A stretch of DNA of 64,000 nt from Echinometra lucunter. Lineage: Eukaryota > Echinodermata > Echinoidea > Camarodonta > Echinometridae. The position numbers were made by a program, and so were the translations under genes. How positions within the stretch are numbered: the first letter of the stretch is position 1; the number at the start of each line of letters is the position of its first letter. Of this stretch, positions 23,101 through 33,100 are shown piece by piece. The notes beneath the pieces were generated by a model. That model did no database searches and was not told the DNA's origin. It saw only the letters and a program-made list of their open reading frames with translations. The DNA lies in the NCBI GenBank assembly GCA_029962745.1, contig CM057152.1:27732672-27796671 (forward strand), given 5' to 3'.

Positions 23101-23137
23101 CTGTTTGAACAAAGACAGTAGTAATTCAGGTCAATGA
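8460..23137 (+). CDS. CAMKMT: calmodulin-lysine N-methyltransferase (complete, 11 exons)
   Basis: Exons 8460-8528, 9710-9912, 10512-10573, 11157-11217, 14081-14135, 15274-15337, 16454-16514, 17153-17227, 19334-19397, 21647-21775 and 22940-23137 join without a phase error into 346 residues (human about 323). The family is a seven-beta-strand SAM-dependent enzyme that trimethylates a calmodulin lysine (Lys115). Visible landmarks: N-terminal VSVRRFSSYGLL, then [20 protein letters not shown] (residues 104-123), SAM motif I VCELGGGMTCLAG (136-148), LTDGN (162-166), and the family signature CADCLFFDQYR (214-224), followed by IFAPCRNHTLQKFC and a terminal DIHYPLKITLTK. The start is fixed by an in-frame TGA at 8361 with no intervening ATG. 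Residues beyond about 308 form a repeat-derived tail not expected in the family. Confidence 0.95.
8529..9709 (+). other. CAMKMT intron 1
   Basis: Holds a (GAT)n-rich run at about 8601-8720 and the right arm (8848-8895) of the inverted pair flanking the divergent promoter. Nothing coding recognised. Confidence 0.7.
8848..8895 (-). repeat. right arm of the 1.9-kb inverted-repeat pair
   Basis: Reverse complement of 7020-7068, with a short deletion between the ATTCAAAA and CCGTTTTGA blocks. Confidence 0.8.
9710..9912 (+). CDS. CAMKMT: CAMKMT exon 2
   Basis: Acceptor CCCTAACAG; donor AG|GTCTGT. A stronger-looking GTATGT lies 4 bp further, but only the first keeps frame and restores ISVRH. Encodes VSVRRFSSYGLL and a Ser-rich insert (SSSSASSDS). 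Confidence 0.85.
9913..11156 (+). other. CAMKMT introns 2 and 3 (exon 3 lies between)
   Basis: Intron 2 has a C11 tract near 10137 and a T/TTG-rich run at 10235-10330. Intron 3 has a (CT)n microsatellite at 11091-11131 placed as the pyrimidine tract of exon 4. No other structure seen. Confidence 0.6.
10512..10573 (+). CDS. CAMKMT: CAMKMT exon 3
   Basis: Acceptor TTTTTTTATAG, donor GTAAGT. Encodes [12 protein letters not shown] plus the first base of a Cys codon. Confidence 0.92.
11157..11217 (+). CDS. CAMKMT: CAMKMT exon 4
   Basis: Acceptor GTTGCAG, preceded by a (CT)n tract; donor GTAAAC. Encodes [19 protein letters not shown]. Confidence 0.95.
11396..11752 (+). repeat. 357-bp tandem duplication of hAT-like element left end plus its flank
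   Basis: TTTAATGTACAGTTTTAGTA followed by GGCCCTCAAACACTGGC occurs at about 11445 and again 357 bp downstream, so the host flank, the insertion site and the element's left part have been copied in tandem. Contains a G34 run near 11500. Confidence 0.75.
11832..12375. mobile_element. hAT-like non-autonomous element, 544 bp
   Basis: Ends CACTGGCATAGCCA and (reverse complement) CTCTGGTGTAGCTA form imperfect terminal inverted repeats. An exact 8-bp direct repeat CCCTCAAA lies at 11824-11831 and 12376-12383, as expected of hAT target-site duplication. Contains poly-G and degenerate internal repeats; no transposase frame. Confidence 0.75.
12384..14080 (+). other. rest of CAMKMT intron 4
   Basis: No coding or repeat signature recognised; a CpG-rich short stretch with GCGCGCATGCGC lies near 13570. 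Confidence 0.5.
14081..14135 (+). CDS. CAMKMT: CAMKMT exon 5 (SAM-binding motif I)
   Basis: Acceptor TCTTTTCAG, donor GTGAGT. Encodes EKTVCELGGGMTCLAGVA, the glycine-rich loop binding S-adenosylmethionine. Confidence 0.95.
14248..14672. repeat. MITE-like element in CAMKMT intron 5 with internal duplication
   Basis: ACTATACGATCCGACTGCAA occurs twice (about 14262 and 14336). The right end near 14640-14672 carries a divergent reverse complement (GATTGCAGACAGATCGCGCA). Confidence 0.5.
14685..14865 (+). repeat. AT-rich tandem repeat, about 65-bp unit
   Basis: Three imperfect units containing GATTATTCATTTTGCTTTAA or close variants. The remainder of intron 5 shows nothing. Confidence 0.55.
15274..15337 (+). 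CDS. CAMKMT: CAMKMT exon 6
   Basis: Acceptor CTTACAG, donor GTATCC. Encodes RVILTDGNG, the acidic turn after motif I. Confidence 0.92.
15693..16349. mobile_element. hAT-like non-autonomous element, 657 bp
   Basis: Begins CAGTGGCG and ends CGCCACTG, with an exact 8-bp target duplication AATATTGT at 15685-15692 and 16350-16357. Interior has poly-G runs and repeated ATGACGAGCGAGCGAAGC blocks (near 16011 and 16093). No transposase. Confidence 0.88.
16454..16514 (+). CDS. CAMKMT: CAMKMT exon 7
   Basis: Acceptor ATAATCAG, donor GTAAAC. The least conserved exon (IEVIVEKNRDSF...), supported mainly by phase and position. Confidence 0.85.
16729..16831. mobile_element. 103-bp hAT-like miniature element
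   Basis: Ends CAGGCGTGGTTCTA and (reverse complement) CAGGCTTGGTTCTA; exact 8-bp target duplication CCAAGTGT at 16721-16728 and 16832-16839. A G12 run and C runs form the interior. Confidence 0.88.
17153..17227 (+). CDS. CAMKMT: CAMKMT exon 8
   Basis: Acceptor ATGTGTAG, donor GTAAGG. Encodes NLRWN and DVVLCAD, the first half of the family signature. Confidence 0.95.
17330..17620 (+). repeat. CT-rich low-complexity tract in CAMKMT intron 8
   Basis: Degenerate (TCTC)n/TTTCTGTCTTACTC tract with repeated TTTCTGTCTTACTCATTTCC. Open frames here are compositional. Confidence 0.85.
18150..18838. repeat. element with TTCAGATATGAGG inverted ends
   Basis: Left end at 18150-18166 (CTTGTTCAGATATGAGG) and right end at 18823-18837 (CCTCATATCTGAATA) are inverted. 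The left CCTCGCAACATTTTAGTG block also recurs inverted near the right end. Interior 18560-18720 resembles the reverse complement of 40985-41170. Confidence 0.6.
19334..19397 (+). CDS. CAMKMT: CAMKMT exon 9
   Basis: Acceptor CTTTTCAG, donor GTAAGT. Completes the Cys and encodes LFFDQYRSYLVDAIHSLLSP. Confidence 0.95.
19823..20500 (+). repeat. 338-bp tandem duplication in CAMKMT intron 9
   Basis: AGCGTTCACTGCTCTACATT and the next roughly 335 bp repeat at an offset of 338 bp with very few differences, implying a recent duplication. Each unit ends with the left arm of a TTTCATAAA-type MITE. Confidence 0.92.
20406..20731. repeat. MITE with TTTCATAAAGCTG-type inverted ends
   Basis: About 60-bp arms: left GTTGTTTCATAAAACTATAC... 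and right ...CGAACAGCTTTATGAAACAC. Same terminal family as 54606-54760. A related left arm without partner lies in the first unit of the 338-bp duplication (about 20068). Confidence 0.75.
21122..21271. repeat. MITE with GGGGCCC/TTTCATGAAAC inverted ends
   Basis: Left CCCCATTTCATGAAACTTGT-TATC and right GATAACAATTTTTATGAAACGGGCCCC are imperfect reverse complements; about 150 bp. Confidence 0.75.
21647..21775 (+). CDS. CAMKMT: CAMKMT exon 10
   Basis: Acceptor TCATGACAG, donor GTCAGT. 43 codons with GIAVIFAPCRNHTLQKFC, matching the late core strands. Confidence 0.95.
21864..22400. mobile_element. pogo/Tc1-mariner-like non-autonomous element, 537 bp
   Basis: Starts CAGTCCGACCTCGCTTATC and ends with its near-perfect reverse complement, flanked by TA on both sides (21862-21863, 22401-22402). 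TA duplication and a CAGT...CTCGCTTATC terminus fit pogo/Tigger-type transposons. Interior has (ATT)n at about 22072-22105 and no transposase. Lies in CAMKMT intron 10. Confidence 0.82.
22940..23137 (+). CDS. CAMKMT: CAMKMT exon 11 with repeat-encoded tail
   Basis: The acceptor AAAAAAG is poor in pyrimidines but preceded by a T-rich run. The first 27 codons finish the conserved core (FDEDIHYPLKITLTKRD). Codons from 23021 on are three 36-nt repeats, each encoding a 12-residue unit of the (E/Q)V(N/S)HLNGA type, then GQ and a TGA. An AATAAA follows at 23142. Confidence 0.9.
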   Translation, partial: VKSQGKEVFDEDIHYPLKITLTKRDHSQVSHLNGSEDHSEVNHQNGANGALEVNCLNKDSSNSGQ

Positions 23138-24015
23138 TCTTAATAAAACTGAAGGGTAGGAAGAGGTCAGTTACATGAATGGCAAGAAAAGATTGTTGAG
23201 TTCAGCCATCTAGAGGGTGCTGCAGGTATCTTGAAGGTGAATCATCTTGGTGTAGTGTAAGGTTACTAAGAAGCATCAGTTACATGAACGGAGCTAGAGG
23301 TCACTTAGCTTGGAGGTCAACCATCTGAAAGGTGCTGCAGGTATTCTGAAGGTGAATTATCTTGATATATCTTAAAGTCTGTAAAAGCTCAGAGCTCAGT
23401 TATATGAATGGAGCTAGAGGTCACGTAGCTTGGTGGTCAACCATCTGCAAGGTGCCGCAGGTATCTTAAAGGTGAATCATCTCAATGCAGCTTAAGGTCT
23501 CTTAGAGGTCGGTTGCATGAATGGAGCTAGAGTTCACTTAGCTTGGAGGTCAACTATCTGGAAAGTGTTGCAGATATCTTGAAGGTGAATTACCTTGATG
23601 TAGTGAAAGGTTATGAAGAAGTCAGTTACTTTAACAGAGCTAGAGGTCTCTTAGCTTGGAGGTCAACCATCTGGAAGGTGCTTTATTGAAGGTGAATCAT
23701 CTTGAGATAGCTTAAGGTCTCACAGAAGTCAGTAGTTACATGAACATAGAGGTCACTTCCCTTGTAAAAAGTACTATTGGTACCCATGGTAATTTGACCA
23801 CATTACCATCAAATCATGCAAAATGCCATCAAATAGCCATGGGTTAATACTTTGGAAGTTAGCCATCTGAAAGATGCTACAGGTATCTTGAAGGTGAATC
23901 ACCTGGGTGTAGCTTAAGGTCTCAGAAGTCTCAGGTCTGTCACATGAATGAAGCTGTTATAAGTCATTTGGAAGTCAACCATGTGAAAGGTGCTAGTTGT
24001 CACTTGAAGATAATT
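23021..24015 (+). repeat. 36-nt repeat array crossing the CAMKMT stop codon
   Basis: Units of about 36 nt around GAGGTCAACCATCTGAA-GGTGCT run from codon 309 of CAMKMT past the stop to about 24015, grouped into about 112-120 bp higher-order units (GAGGTCAAC near 23310, 23430, 23545, 23655). Decayed units still translate as EVNHLKGA-like peptides. An unrelated stretch at about 23760-23845 interrupts the array. Confidence 0.85.
23142..23147 (+). terminator. candidate CAMKMT poly(A) signal
   Basis: AATAAA five bases after the stop codon. If used, the 3' UTR would be extremely short; other AATAAA motifs lie further on (about 24340, 25184), so this is only a candidate. Confidence 0.3.
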
Positions 24016-24131
24016 AAGTATTATTTGCAACAAATGAAATTCCCAAATGGTTGTTTTGGATTTATATGCAAGATTCCTTTTTTCTTTTATGTAATTGGAA
24101 ATTTTGTATGCAACATGTTACTGATAGTGTT

Positions 24132-24436
24132 CAGGGGCAGCACTACAGGAGGCAAGGGGACAACCATCCCCTTCTGATCAACAAACAAACAAACAAACAA
24201 ACAAACAAAAGGAGAAAAAGAAGGGAAAAAAGAGGAAGAAGAAGAAGAAGAAAGACGAGTATGGGGAAAGAGAGGGCTGGATAATACAACAACATACATA
24301 TAATATCCCTATAATACTCCCTATTTGTTCAATTAAAACATAAATAAACTCACCTATGGGTCATCCTGCCCCTGCCCCTGCCCCCCCCCCCCCCCCCCCC
24401 CACCCACCCTATCAAAATACCCTGGTGCTGCTCATG
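24132..24436. mobile_element. probable hAT-like element with poly-C interior
   Basis: Left end CAGGGGCAGCAC, right end GTGCTGCTCATG (imperfect inverted), flanked by ATAGTGTT (24124-24131) and ATAGTGCT (24437-24444), an 8-bp duplication with one mismatch. Interior has (AAAC)n and C runs. Confidence 0.6.
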
Positions 24437-25284
24437 ATAGTGCTAGATCTTTTAGTAAAGTAATAGTATTATTTGATTTCTTATTTTGGCCCATATTTAA
24501 CCTACTGAACTTGATATGATAATAATATTAGCCTGTTGAGGCAATATTTATTATGAAGGTAGTATGTGTATCTTCCTCTACATGTATACACCGAATGATT
24601 TGGTTTTCATATTTTGGCATTAACCTTGTGCCTCCCATAGTTTAAAACACTGAGCAAAATTAGACAGTATGCATTGCATGAATTATGAGCCCGACTTATC
24701 ACTCAATCCTCGTGCTAATGTACTGTAAACAGTTTTCTCAAATTTTCTATTCTTAGAAACAGGAAAAGTTGAAGACCAGTCACTAATTTTGAAATATTTA
24801 TTATTTGAGTTGCAATTATGATGTAAACAGGGTATGTTACTATCCATTTCCAATGTAGTTTTGTGTTTGCTGCCTTATTCATTATTGTGTGAATATTTCC
24901 TGATTACATGCAGGTTTTTAAATATAGGTATGATTTATATCATGTTATATCATAGATACATGTATACAATTATATTTAGATAATTTAGAATACAGAAATA
25001 GCCATTGTGTTTGTATTTCCTTAATATTGTTTTGAAGAGAAAATACTTGGAATTTTTTAAATGCAAATCAAAATACATGTTGCTCCTTATTTAGCATGAA
25101 AATACCGGAATTTCAGCAACATTATATTTTCATGATTTTTAGTGAGGCGAGATGTGTTGGAAATCAATCTTTTGTGGAAAAATAAAAGACCAATGGATGC
25201 TCATTTTGACTTGTAGTGATGGAACTGCATATCAAAAACTAACTTTGTGATTGGGTATCATTTATCAGACATAAAATGGTTGTA

Positions 25285-25571
25285 TTAACTGGGGGAGGGG
25301 GGGATACTCTCCTAATATGGTATACAGGGATGTGCCGCTCTAGTGGGTCGATTTTTTGCAAAAAATCCTTAAACATGGGTATGGTTTTGTGCCAGAAAAT
25401 CCCTAAACATACCCCCACTTTTAGATCATGACCTAAAATCGGTCACTTTTTAAATGAAAACCCCTCATGATGGATACCTTTTTCTGCCAAAATGACCCTT
25501 ACTAAAATGGGTGCGAGTATGGAGACTTCAGCTGCACACCCCCGTCCAAACCAAATCTGAGTACCCCCCCC

Positions 25572-25602
<31 letters not shown>

Positions 25603-25615
25603 ACCCCTGGTGTCT
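25285..25615. repeat. dispersed repeat with poly-C end, related to 60640-60775
   Basis: Shares TTTCTGCCAAAATGACCCTT and the following GGAG(A)CTTCAGC(G/T)GCAC with 60660-60710; both copies end in long C runs. No insertion boundaries defined. Confidence 0.6.
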
Positions 25616-26382
25616 TGACCAACTTTTACTGAATGATATTTTCCACATAAATTTTCTCATGAAGTGAGTCAGCCAGTGGACAGCAGTAGTCTTGTAACTG
25701 GAACCAAATTGATGTACTAGTGCCATTAATCCTCTTTACCAAGTCCCTCAGAGAGGGCTTTAATCTGTTGGTCCCCTGAATGCATGCATACAAACATACA
25801 CATGCTTTCTTACAAGTTTGATGGGAAAAAAAACCCTGATGAGCATGTATTTTGCACATGTTTGGCACAAAAGATATTTTTCATACTACTGTAGAAGCTA
25901 AAACCTACAGAACAAAACTGAATGTAGTTGTTGATTGTGCAATCTCTGTAAAAACAAGTCTTATTTAGCAATGAGGTGTAATGTAAAATCATTCCAAATG
26001 TATAGTTTTAGCTAAATGTTTTTTGATATGAAAATTCTAGATAATTTACAGTGCTTGTTTTGATATGATATAAAGTGGAACTTGGTTTAAAATGGAAAAT
26101 GTTTCCAAAGATTTGTTTTTCTGTTCATTTCATGTTGCCCATTTCCCTTGTTTTTTTCTAAATCAATCTAGACATACTTGTACCTTAATCTTATTTGAAT
26201 AGTTAACAACTCTTTTCTAACTTCTAACTTTGTCATTTATTTTTCCCTTTCCAGCAAATGCTGCTTTCTTTTCTTCTTCCCTTTCACCATTAAATGGGGG
26301 GAGGGGGGGGGGAATTTTTCCTCTGATCAAAGTTGAAGTTACCCCCTTATATCTGTTTCCTCATCTTCCACCTCCCTACCCC

Positions 26383-26422
<40 letters not shown>

Positions 26423-26915
26423 TCCTGTTTGAATTACCTCTCCCCCTCTTTAAAGCTAAACTCGAGTTTTGGATATATGATTACAGTATGAAAGAAACCG
26501 TTCCAAAGCAACTGGGAAAGTTAATAAATGAGTTGTACATAAACACAGGTGTCTACTGTAAGATTTGGAGGTTATCCAAATGAGAAATTCATGTTATACT
26601 TTCCCCCAAATTTTAGGTACTTGCACTGCACACAGAAACAAGTATATGGGAGCACACACAAATCTGACCAAAACTTTTTTGCTATCGTCATATTTCCAAT
26701 ATGATGGCAATCTAGAGAGCATTCCTTTCAAGGGGAGCTTTTCACTATGATATTTTTTGTGACATGAAGAAAGAAAAAGCTCACTATAATTTTTCACCTT
26801 TCCCAGAACTCGAGCTGCTCTTTAAGTCTCCTCTGTCACTTAATCCTATCTCCTGTTTCTTCTCCCCCCCCCCCCCCCATCTCTTTCATGTTTGGCATAA
26901 ATGTAGTTTTGAGTA

Positions 26916-27118
26916 CTGTATAAGCTAATATTTTGGCGTACAGATAGATATTTTAGCGATTTGAGACAAGTTTGACATATTAGCGAGTTATTATTTTCAC
27001 GTTTGAAAAGATATTTCTACACAAGTATATAGGCATTTTACTGAGTGGAAATTTTGGCGAGGACATCATCGCGAAATTAGCGAAAATTAAACCACCATGA
27101 AAATTTCAGCTAATACAG
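26916..27118. repeat. MITE flanked by TA
   Basis: CTGTATAAGCTAATATTTT at the left and the reverse complement of CTGTATTAGCTGAAATTTT at the right, both flanked by TA. A similar-ended element lies at about 47026-47240. Confidence 0.65.
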
Positions 27119-30100
27119 TAAATTTCAATGCAGGCATCATTGTTTTCATACCAGAAAATGGAACACCACAAAATACTCGTGGAAGAGACATTTCCAAATT
27201 AGGAAGTATTTAATTGAACAAGAAAACATAACCTTTTTGTATGATATAAATAATATTAAAAGAAAGAGGAAACATCAAAATGTTCTGCCCACAGTAAATG
27301 AGAATTTTGCATTCATGATGACATCAGTGCAAACTTGGGCTTATACATTTCAAATGAAATAGAACATATATTATACATCCAAACTTCAGAATTAGTCTTC
27401 TACATACACTCTACATCACTCTATAAAAAAGAACTGCTGCTACCCAAAATCCTTGCATGTAACTGGAAACAATCACCTTCAATTCATTATATTTCATGTA
27501 CCAATTATGTAAAGTATGTTAAATTAATTAAAATCATGACTGAGGTTAATTTTTGGAAGCTTTATAATTGTTTAGTTCATACTATTTTATTTTCCATGTG
27601 ACAAGTCTTCTTCAAAATACAGGGTACACAAAATTGGTATTTATATGCCTACAATATTCTTTTACCCAGACTGATGCTTCAGACTTGAAGTATATTCTGA
27701 GAAGAAAATGCTAAGATGAAAATGCTTATGTTTATTCCTTGTTCTTATAAAAGATCTTAATGCACTCCCAAGGTTTTTGAGGTATTTTTTTACAACATAC
27801 TTAACATATATAGGGCAAGAGAGGTTGAGAAGCTTCATCCTGGAATTATATTTGTATTTGTTTTAATATTTTGTTTTTCTAACATATCACTTGTATGAGA
27901 TGTCAGGTAGCAGCAGCCTTGAATGTGGTATGCGGCAGGCTTACGAAACAAACAAGAATATTGAATAGAAAATCAAAATTTGGTTAGTTATTAATCCTAT
28001 TCAATCAAGTAAACAGGAATATCATCTGCAGCTTTGGAGGGTACATACATAAATAATATATACACACCTATGTCCTCGTTCTTTAAAGTATTCTAAGAGT
28101 GGTTAATTTTTTTTTTTTTACCTCCTTCAAACTTATTCAACTTATTTTTAAATGAGAAAATGTATATTCCTACATGGAATTTTCAGTTTCAAACGTGAAT
28201 ACACAATGTACAAGAAAACAAAGAATCAAATAAAAAAAGGAACATATAAATCATTTGCAAACAAGATCAAAATATACAAGAAAATTTAAATGTGCAACAT
28301 CACACTTTACAACTAATTCCTACAGTGTAAACATATATGTTTTTATGCAAACAAATTTTCTCTCATGATTTTAACTTTCTTTTTTTCTTTAAATAAACAC
28401 TGTTTTAATGTGCTTGTCTTTGTATAAAGCTACAAATAGCAAATCAACTGACTTGGTTCAGCCTAAATTTAACAACCAATCTTGTTACATTTGTATTATC
28501 TCATAACAAATGTAGATTATATCTATCCATTTGTGTTTCCAGGTGAGGATACTACTTGTTAAGAACATTCCTAACAATGATGATAATGGCATGTATTGCA
28601 TGGACCACAAACAATCATCTGTGTCCAACAACGACAACAAAAATCACTCATATATTTATAAATATTTCTTGATTCTAATTTTCTCTAACAAGAGATCACA
28701 TAGCACACTCCTAACACAAGTAAATTCCAGATACTGAATTAGACTTTGGGGTGAATTATATCAATTTCTGTATAACAGCAACTGCGCTATTTTGTAAATT
28801 GTACATCATAGGTATTTATTTTTGGCCTGATACCATTTCTTCATTTCTGTTTTATGCTCTGCAGCTTTCAAGACAAAGCAAAAGGATAATGATGTTTGTT
28901 AATCTATAGTAAAATCTACATTTATACACATTATTTATTTAGATATGTAAACAATCCAAATTAATAAACTTAATACACAACTTTATTTATGGCCATTATA
29001 CAAAGGTTAACACTTATTTGGCATAATTTGCACACAATAGGAATTACTAAATGAACCTTCAAATTACACAGTTATAGTTAAAAAATTATCAAATACCATA
29101 CATGATGGTTAAATGTGTAATTGTGCGACTCTACTATGCATTCGTGGGCTGAACACAAGAAGAGTTTCACATGTCTCTACAAATCAAAATATTTAAAAAC
29201 AGTCCCTTTAAAAAGCTTTGAGTTTGAGTGCATAGAACTTGCTTTCTCTCTGTACTTGGTCAGATTTGAAAAGTTATCATAGGACACTTTCATAAGAGGA
29301 GAAAAATCAATGGAATTCTTTTGCCATTTTAGAGCAAAAATGACAATTTTCACTTCACCCAGTCTGTATATCTTCTGTTTAGAGCCAGAAGGGCGTTATG
29401 TCTGTATAAAATGATATAAGCTAACGCTCTTCTGGCTCCGAACAGACGATATATAAATTCATAATTATTTTCCTGTAAAAGTATGATACTTCCCAGTTCA
29501 TTCTGTTCTCGTAAGGTAAAGAGTTATTTTCAGTCATATTGAAATATTCAACTGCAGTAAAAAAAAAAAAAAAAAATATTGAGCCTATTTGAGGAATTCC
29601 TTAGCTATACTTCTTCATACTTCTCATTTCCCTTGCAATAATCTTCAGGCCACAAACATTCAACTCCGCAATGCCAGTTTTGGAGTACCGGTATCTTATT
29701 TACACCATGATACCATGCATGATGAATACAAATGGCATGCCCCAGAAAAATAAGGAATTAAACAGGTAACGTGGTCATACTGTATTTTAACCAAGTTTTC
29801 AAACACAAAGCTTTTTCTGCATAAACCTATGCAATATATATATCAAACTTTATTACTCAGAATTTAAAAAAAAAATGAAAAAGCCACAGCAAAAATAAGA
29901 AGGGGAAAACAAGGAGAAACAGATACAACGAAAATCCACACACCACACGCATATGGGAGCCTGCCCCTCAGAAATTTCACATGTAAATAAAATTCCATCT
30001 GAAGACATTACATTTTACTTTTGATGACAGAATATAAACAAAACCCCAAAACATTCATCATGTCTCTTCTACCACAGAACAACTTTATCAGGAGATACCC

Positions 30101-33100
30101 ATTTAAAATTTGAAGAAAAAAAAAAGCACAAATTTCACAATTTCACCTAGACTTCTAATGTAACCTGCCTTGTGGTAAGTGCAGAATTCAACTGGCATAT
30201 TTCAGTTTTTCAAATTCATCATTTTTGGTTATTTTCATTTGGTTTGAATTTCACTGATCCTGGGTCTACAATAATGGGTTCTGGATCGGCGGTGTCAATT
30301 TTAAGTCCATGTTTCATGCGTTTGCAAATATTTACAAGAAATTTACTTCAGGACAATTTCAAAATCCCTTTATATTTCCGATCAAAGAAATGATTGATCT
30401 TTGCAAATCTGCTACATTTCACATTCAGGTATTGCAGCTCACATTTCACGACTGTCTGAAAATGTTTATTATCATATGTCAAGAACTATCCATCATCACA
30501 TAATTCAATGAAGTCCTTATTCAAAATTTAATTTACTTAATCGATTTTGACATCACTTTTCTGAGAAATCATACAAAACAAGTGAAAATTGCAGAGCATG
30601 GATCCAGCATTCCAACACGGGTCCTATTATATTTTGACCGTTTCCTAACATAAAGGTCACAGCTCGTCTTTTTGCAATATACAACTTTACTATTTACCAC
30701 TGAAAAGACTCTTGTAAGAAGTGGATTTATTTTCAGACGGGTGTAAAAGTGAAGAAGTTTACATAAAACTCAAATATTGCTACAATTATGCCAGCTGAAA
30801 TTCTGCATCTGAAATAACCATCACAATATTACACAGCTTCACAGGACACCTAGGATACAGTTTAAATATCAAATCTATGCCTTAAAAAGAAGTCAATCTT
30901 ATCATACTTCTTATATTTTTTTATCTAAAACCTATGTTGAGTATAAAGTACACACACACACCTTGCAAGCTTCCCATTTTGAATTCTAACATACCATACA
31001 AACATATGTTGTTGATAATAGTTCACACTTAGCATGTATATATTCCTTAAGAGAGAAAGTGAGAGAGATATTTACAGGTGTTATAATTGTACAGATGACG
31101 TTTAAGATACAATCAGCTTTTGCATTATATCGTGCATGCAAATGGCAACACTTCTCTAAAGTGAGAAAAATATTAATCATATATTGTTTTCAGTTAATGC
31201 ATAACATGAGCTTAAATGTTTTTACTTGGATATAGAAAATGGGTTTCCTTTTTTCAACCCTTGGGTATCAGTTTCTTGACTTATTACTGAATGTGAAAAT
31301 GATCATGTCATTCTTGCCACTCTTAAGCAATTGAAATGCAGATAATGAAATAATTCACTGGATCAACAGCTAAGCTGTTAAGTGATATCAAATTACTTCT
31401 CAGATTAATGTTCTACACTTTGACGTATATTTAAGAAATAATGCGGTCATTTTAAACAAATCTTCTTGACATGTCAGCAAAATAACATTCTTAAAATCCC
31501 TTGCATGCCTAGAATACATCATTTCAATTGAATGGCAAGAAGATGTTTTTAATACTTTAAACAGTGTTTTAAATTTAAAGGTAACAATACTTTACCATGT
31601 ATGACAATATAGAAGTAGAAGCTATTTGAAGTTTAAATTATTCTCTTAAAACATAATGGAAGCAATATTATTGGGGATATACCACTGGCCACATACAAAA
31701 TCATTCCAAAAGTTAAGAAACAACTAAATTACCTTGTCATCTCAAGTAAACTTGTGGTAAAAACAACTGGTTTAATTCATAAATGAAAACCTGCTCACAT
31801 TTTGATTGTACTTTAGATGAAATGGGAAATGGAAACATTATTTCCATATAATTCATTGTGTAAAATATTCATGAGAATGCTTTGCATGTGTCAATTTGGA
31901 TGTTTGTGCTCATCTGTGATATATTAGATACTCAGCATACCGTAAAGATGAAATGCCATAGACTTTGTACTTGACATGCACAAGACAGTAACGCCATTGA
32001 CTTTAGACATGTACGCAAAACTTCCACCTTCAGCACAGAAAATATTAAGGATACTCCCCACCCAGAAGGGTATTCCCCAGCTGACAAGGGGATTTCCCCA
32101 TCAGGGAGGGGGCTTAATCCCCATTGTAAGTGGGCCAGTACATACAGAGGTGCGGTACACTGTTTGAATGGGTGGAGAAAAAGTCTGTCCCAAAGGCACC
32201 ATCATTCAACATCAAATTCACAATGCACACTGAAGGTTAACTGGTTTTTCGGGGAATAACCCATTTCAAAATGGAGGTTATTTCACAACAACGTTTACTG
32301 GGTAACCATAACAACTAAATGGCCAAAGGTAAAGGAATAGAAGTCCTGGTAGAAAATCTCTTTTGTTCAATTTGGTCTTATTAACACATAAAAGGTCAGA
32401 GTAACACCGAGTTTAAAGCTTTAATTTGAAAGCCATTACAAGAAATCTTGTTATATTTTCCTATACATCAATGTTTAATATGAAATATTTGACAAGAATT
32501 TTTTCAATTTTTCCTGAAAATGTGCCTTATATCCAATTTCTCCATCAGTAAATCCAATTCTTTTGAACTGTTTGATCTTGCACTGTGACACTTGTAACGA
32601 TTTACCTGGACTCAGAAAAAGGTAAACACAGATATCAAAAGACATAATTACAGATATGGATTCACTGTGAAGGCTTTTCATTCAATTCCAAATGTTTTCT
32701 GAGTTGGTGTAGGTGGAGAGGGGATGGGGGGGGGGGGGGGTGTTGAGAGATATAATGGTCTGTAAAAGAGCTACTAAAACTTCAAAAGCATGACTGGCAA
32801 AGCTAGTGATGTGCTTCTTATTACAGAAGTTGATATACATATTGTTAATATCACACTCAATTCTAACAATCCACATTTTTAATAATGTAAGAAAAAGAGT
32901 CTACTATTTTGCCTGTACAAAACAACAATTACATCTTGATATATTGCATCCATAAGTAATGAAAACAACAACAAATGCTCTGTGAATTACCAACGTCTAT
33001 TGCCTATTTCAATCTTACATTATTTCATTTATTTTAAAACTCAATTTTTCTTTTCCGGTTAATGAGAACACTTAAAGATACAATGCAAAGAAATTATCCA

